From DAOVDI01 sp965373045 (GTDB lineage: Bacteria > Acidobacteriota > Aminicenantia > Aminicenantales > Aminicenantaceae), in the NCBI GenBank assembly GCA_965373045.1, contig CBDVEQ010000037.1, positions 1 through 16,005 of the forward strand: a stretch of 16,005 bases of DNA, given 5' to 3'. Shown here piece after piece: positions 14,827-16,005 of the stretch. The stretch's first letter is position 1. Every line of letters starts with the position of its first letter. Under the pieces are notes generated by a model, which searched no databases, had not been told where the DNA came from, and saw only the letters and a list, made by a program, of their open reading frames with translations. The translations under genes and the position numbers were made by a program.

Positions 14827-16005
14827 GAAGACACCTTCCCCTGCTTGTCTATCAAAATGCCCATGGCCGCCTTCAGTCTGAATTGTCCTTCAATATATTG
14901 AATGACAGCAGATATAAGGTTTATTTCTGCTGTGCGCAGCTCTGTCTCTGCTTCTATCATGTCAAAATTGTCTGCCATGCCCCTGGAAAATTTCACTTTC
15001 GCCAGTTCGAGTTTTCCCTTCGCCTGAGTGATCTGCTCTTTTTGTATCTCGATATTCTCCCTGGTTCGATAAAGGTTGCGAAGGGAAATTTTTACTTCCC
15101 TTTTGATCTCATCACCTTTTAAGTCCAGCAGCCGGGATGCGCTGTGAATCACGATCCGGCTTATTTCGTAGGCCGCTTTTTCCCTGGTGCGGGATACATT
15201 CCCTGAAGTTGCCAGTCCCAGCTCCACACTACCCTTATTGGTTCTCAGGCTCTCTTTCAGGGCTGAATCCGAGCCTTTGGAGGAATATTTCAAGGTCAGG
15301 TCCACGTCAGGAAGAATATTGTGCTTTGCCGTTCTGGCCTGAAGTTCCAGATTAGCGATCAGATCTCTGATCTGGATGATCTCCACGCGTTCATTCATGG
15401 AGACCGAAAGTGCCTCTCCTTCCTCCACATGAATGACCGAGTATGTCAATGGAGCGGAAACATCTATCGCCTTTTCAATGGGAACAGCCAGTATGATCCG
15501 AAGATTATCCAGGGCATCCTGATAGGCTTCGCGGCTTGTGATCAGGAAGCTTTCCGCCTGATTGAGTTTGATCCTTGCTCTATACACATCAATGGCTGTG
15601 GCCAATCCCATCTTCTGCTTTACACCAGCCGCTTCGGTATAACCCTGCAATCTTTCATAAGAGGACTGCTGGAGGCGAAGAATCTCCCTCCGGCGTATCA
15701 CATTGTAGACAGCCGAAACCGTGGCCAGAACAACACTGACCTGCGTCAAGTAAAGATCTCTTTGAGACGAACGGAGCAAATACTCGGATTGTTTGACTCC
15801 CTGAAGATTATAATCTGTGCTGAAACCGCGCAGAAGAGACTGGGTCAGTAAAATATCCAAGCCCGTTTCATAAGTTTCACCGATCCTCTGAATAGAAGGA
15901 CTGATCAACAGCCCTGTTCCTGTTGGAAGTTTTTTATCGATAGAAAGGGCTCCACCGTAATTTTTTCTTCCTTCAGCAAGATCCAGATAGACTTCGGGAA
16001 TGATC
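14823..16005 (-). CDS. TolC-family outer-membrane efflux protein, 5' end outside window
   Basis: TolC-type proteins form trimeric outer-membrane channels with a long periplasmic helical barrel. The reading frame is open to the window edge with no stop, so the TTG at 15908 is internal and the true start lies beyond 16005. The visible 393 residues include PEVYLDLAEGR, KKLPTGTGLL and QSLLRGF, which are typical of the first repeat. They also include the two heptad-rich outer-membrane-efflux-protein repeats, with GLATAIDVYRARIKLNQAE and, in the second repeat, GMADNFDMIEAETELRTAE. Near-duplicate motifs of this kind are expected in the family. It is the first visible gene of the - strand export operon and overlaps the adaptor gene by four bases. 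Confidence 0.93.
   Translation of the reverse strand, partial: IIPEVYLDLAEGRKNYGGALSIDKKLPTGTGLLISPSIQRIGETYETGLDILLTQSLLRGFSTDYNLQGVKQSEYLLRSSQRDLYLTQVSVVLATVSAVYNVIRRREILRLQQSSYERLQGYTEAAGVKQKMGLATAIDVYRARIKLNQAESFLITSREAYQDALDNLRIILAVPIEKAIDVSAPLTYSVIHVEEGEALSVSMNERVEIIQIRDLIANLELQARTAKHNILPDVDLTLKYSSKGSDSALKESLRTNKGSVELGLATSGNVSRTREKAAYEISRIVIHSASRLLDLKGDEIKREVKISLRNLYRTRENIEIQKEQITQAKGKLELAKVKFSRGMADNFDMIEAETELRTAEINLISAVIQYIEGQFRLKAAMGILIDKQGKVSS

Noticed and set aside
1..16005. CRISPR arrays, tRNA or rRNA genes, insertion sequences, attachment sites, or a toxin-antitoxin or defence system
   Set aside because: No regularly spaced repeats, no tRNA-like cloverleaf, no transposase or integrase motifs, and every sizeable open frame is accounted for by the genes listed.

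Overview
The window looks like chromosomal DNA from a Gram-negative (diderm) bacterium with moderate G+C. The diderm call rests on a TolC-type outer-membrane protein with a periplasmic adaptor, an EnvC-like periplasmic factor and a divergent polysaccharide deacetylase. A sigma-54 activator with an intact GAFTGA loop shows that RpoN is used. The gene mix would suit Desulfobacterota, Acidobacteriota or Aminicenantes-like lineages. That placement is a guess from gene content, not from sequence comparison.

Layout. (1) 1-3360, + strand: the translation cluster ffh (5' end outside the window), rpsP, khpA, rimM, trmD, rplS. A good sigma-70 promoter lies between ffh and rpsP, and the genes from rpsP on are tightly packed or overlapping. 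rimM does not read through: a run of nine T puts its first 29 or so codons in a different frame from the rest. (2) 3399-4481, - strand: an AT-rich GT4-type glycosyltransferase, inserted against the direction of transcription between rplS and rnhB. (3) 4614-8104, + strand: rnhB, a 604-residue cytosolic TPR protein and a receiver-less sigma-54 activator. (4) 8127-8396, - strand: an unrecognised 89-residue CxxC protein. (5) 8551-12062, + strand: an envelope operon of an EnvC-like coiled-coil/LytM protein, an S41 (Ctp-family) protein and a divergent polysaccharide deacetylase. The LytM domain has lost most metal ligands, and the S41 protein has lost both catalytic residues. (6) 12073-16005, - strand: TolC-like outer-membrane protein (5' end outside), periplasmic adaptor and MacB-type permease, a tripartite export system whose ATPase is not in the window.

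The EnvC/S41/deacetylase operon probably acts in periplasmic peptidoglycan remodelling during division, with at least two members working as binding or regulatory proteins rather than enzymes. The - strand operon would span inner membrane, periplasm and outer membrane to export a substrate that cannot be named from sequence. No tRNA, rRNA, CRISPR array, insertion sequence or integrase was found. No stretch over 300 bases lacks a gene; the longest gap is 8397-8550 (154 bases), which holds back-to-back candidate promoters.

Points most worth following up: the T9 frame break in rimM, the predicted pseudo-protease beside a degenerate LytM factor, the AT-rich gene interrupting the ribosomal cluster, the missing ATPase, and several starts that sit only 6-11 bases past a -10-like box.
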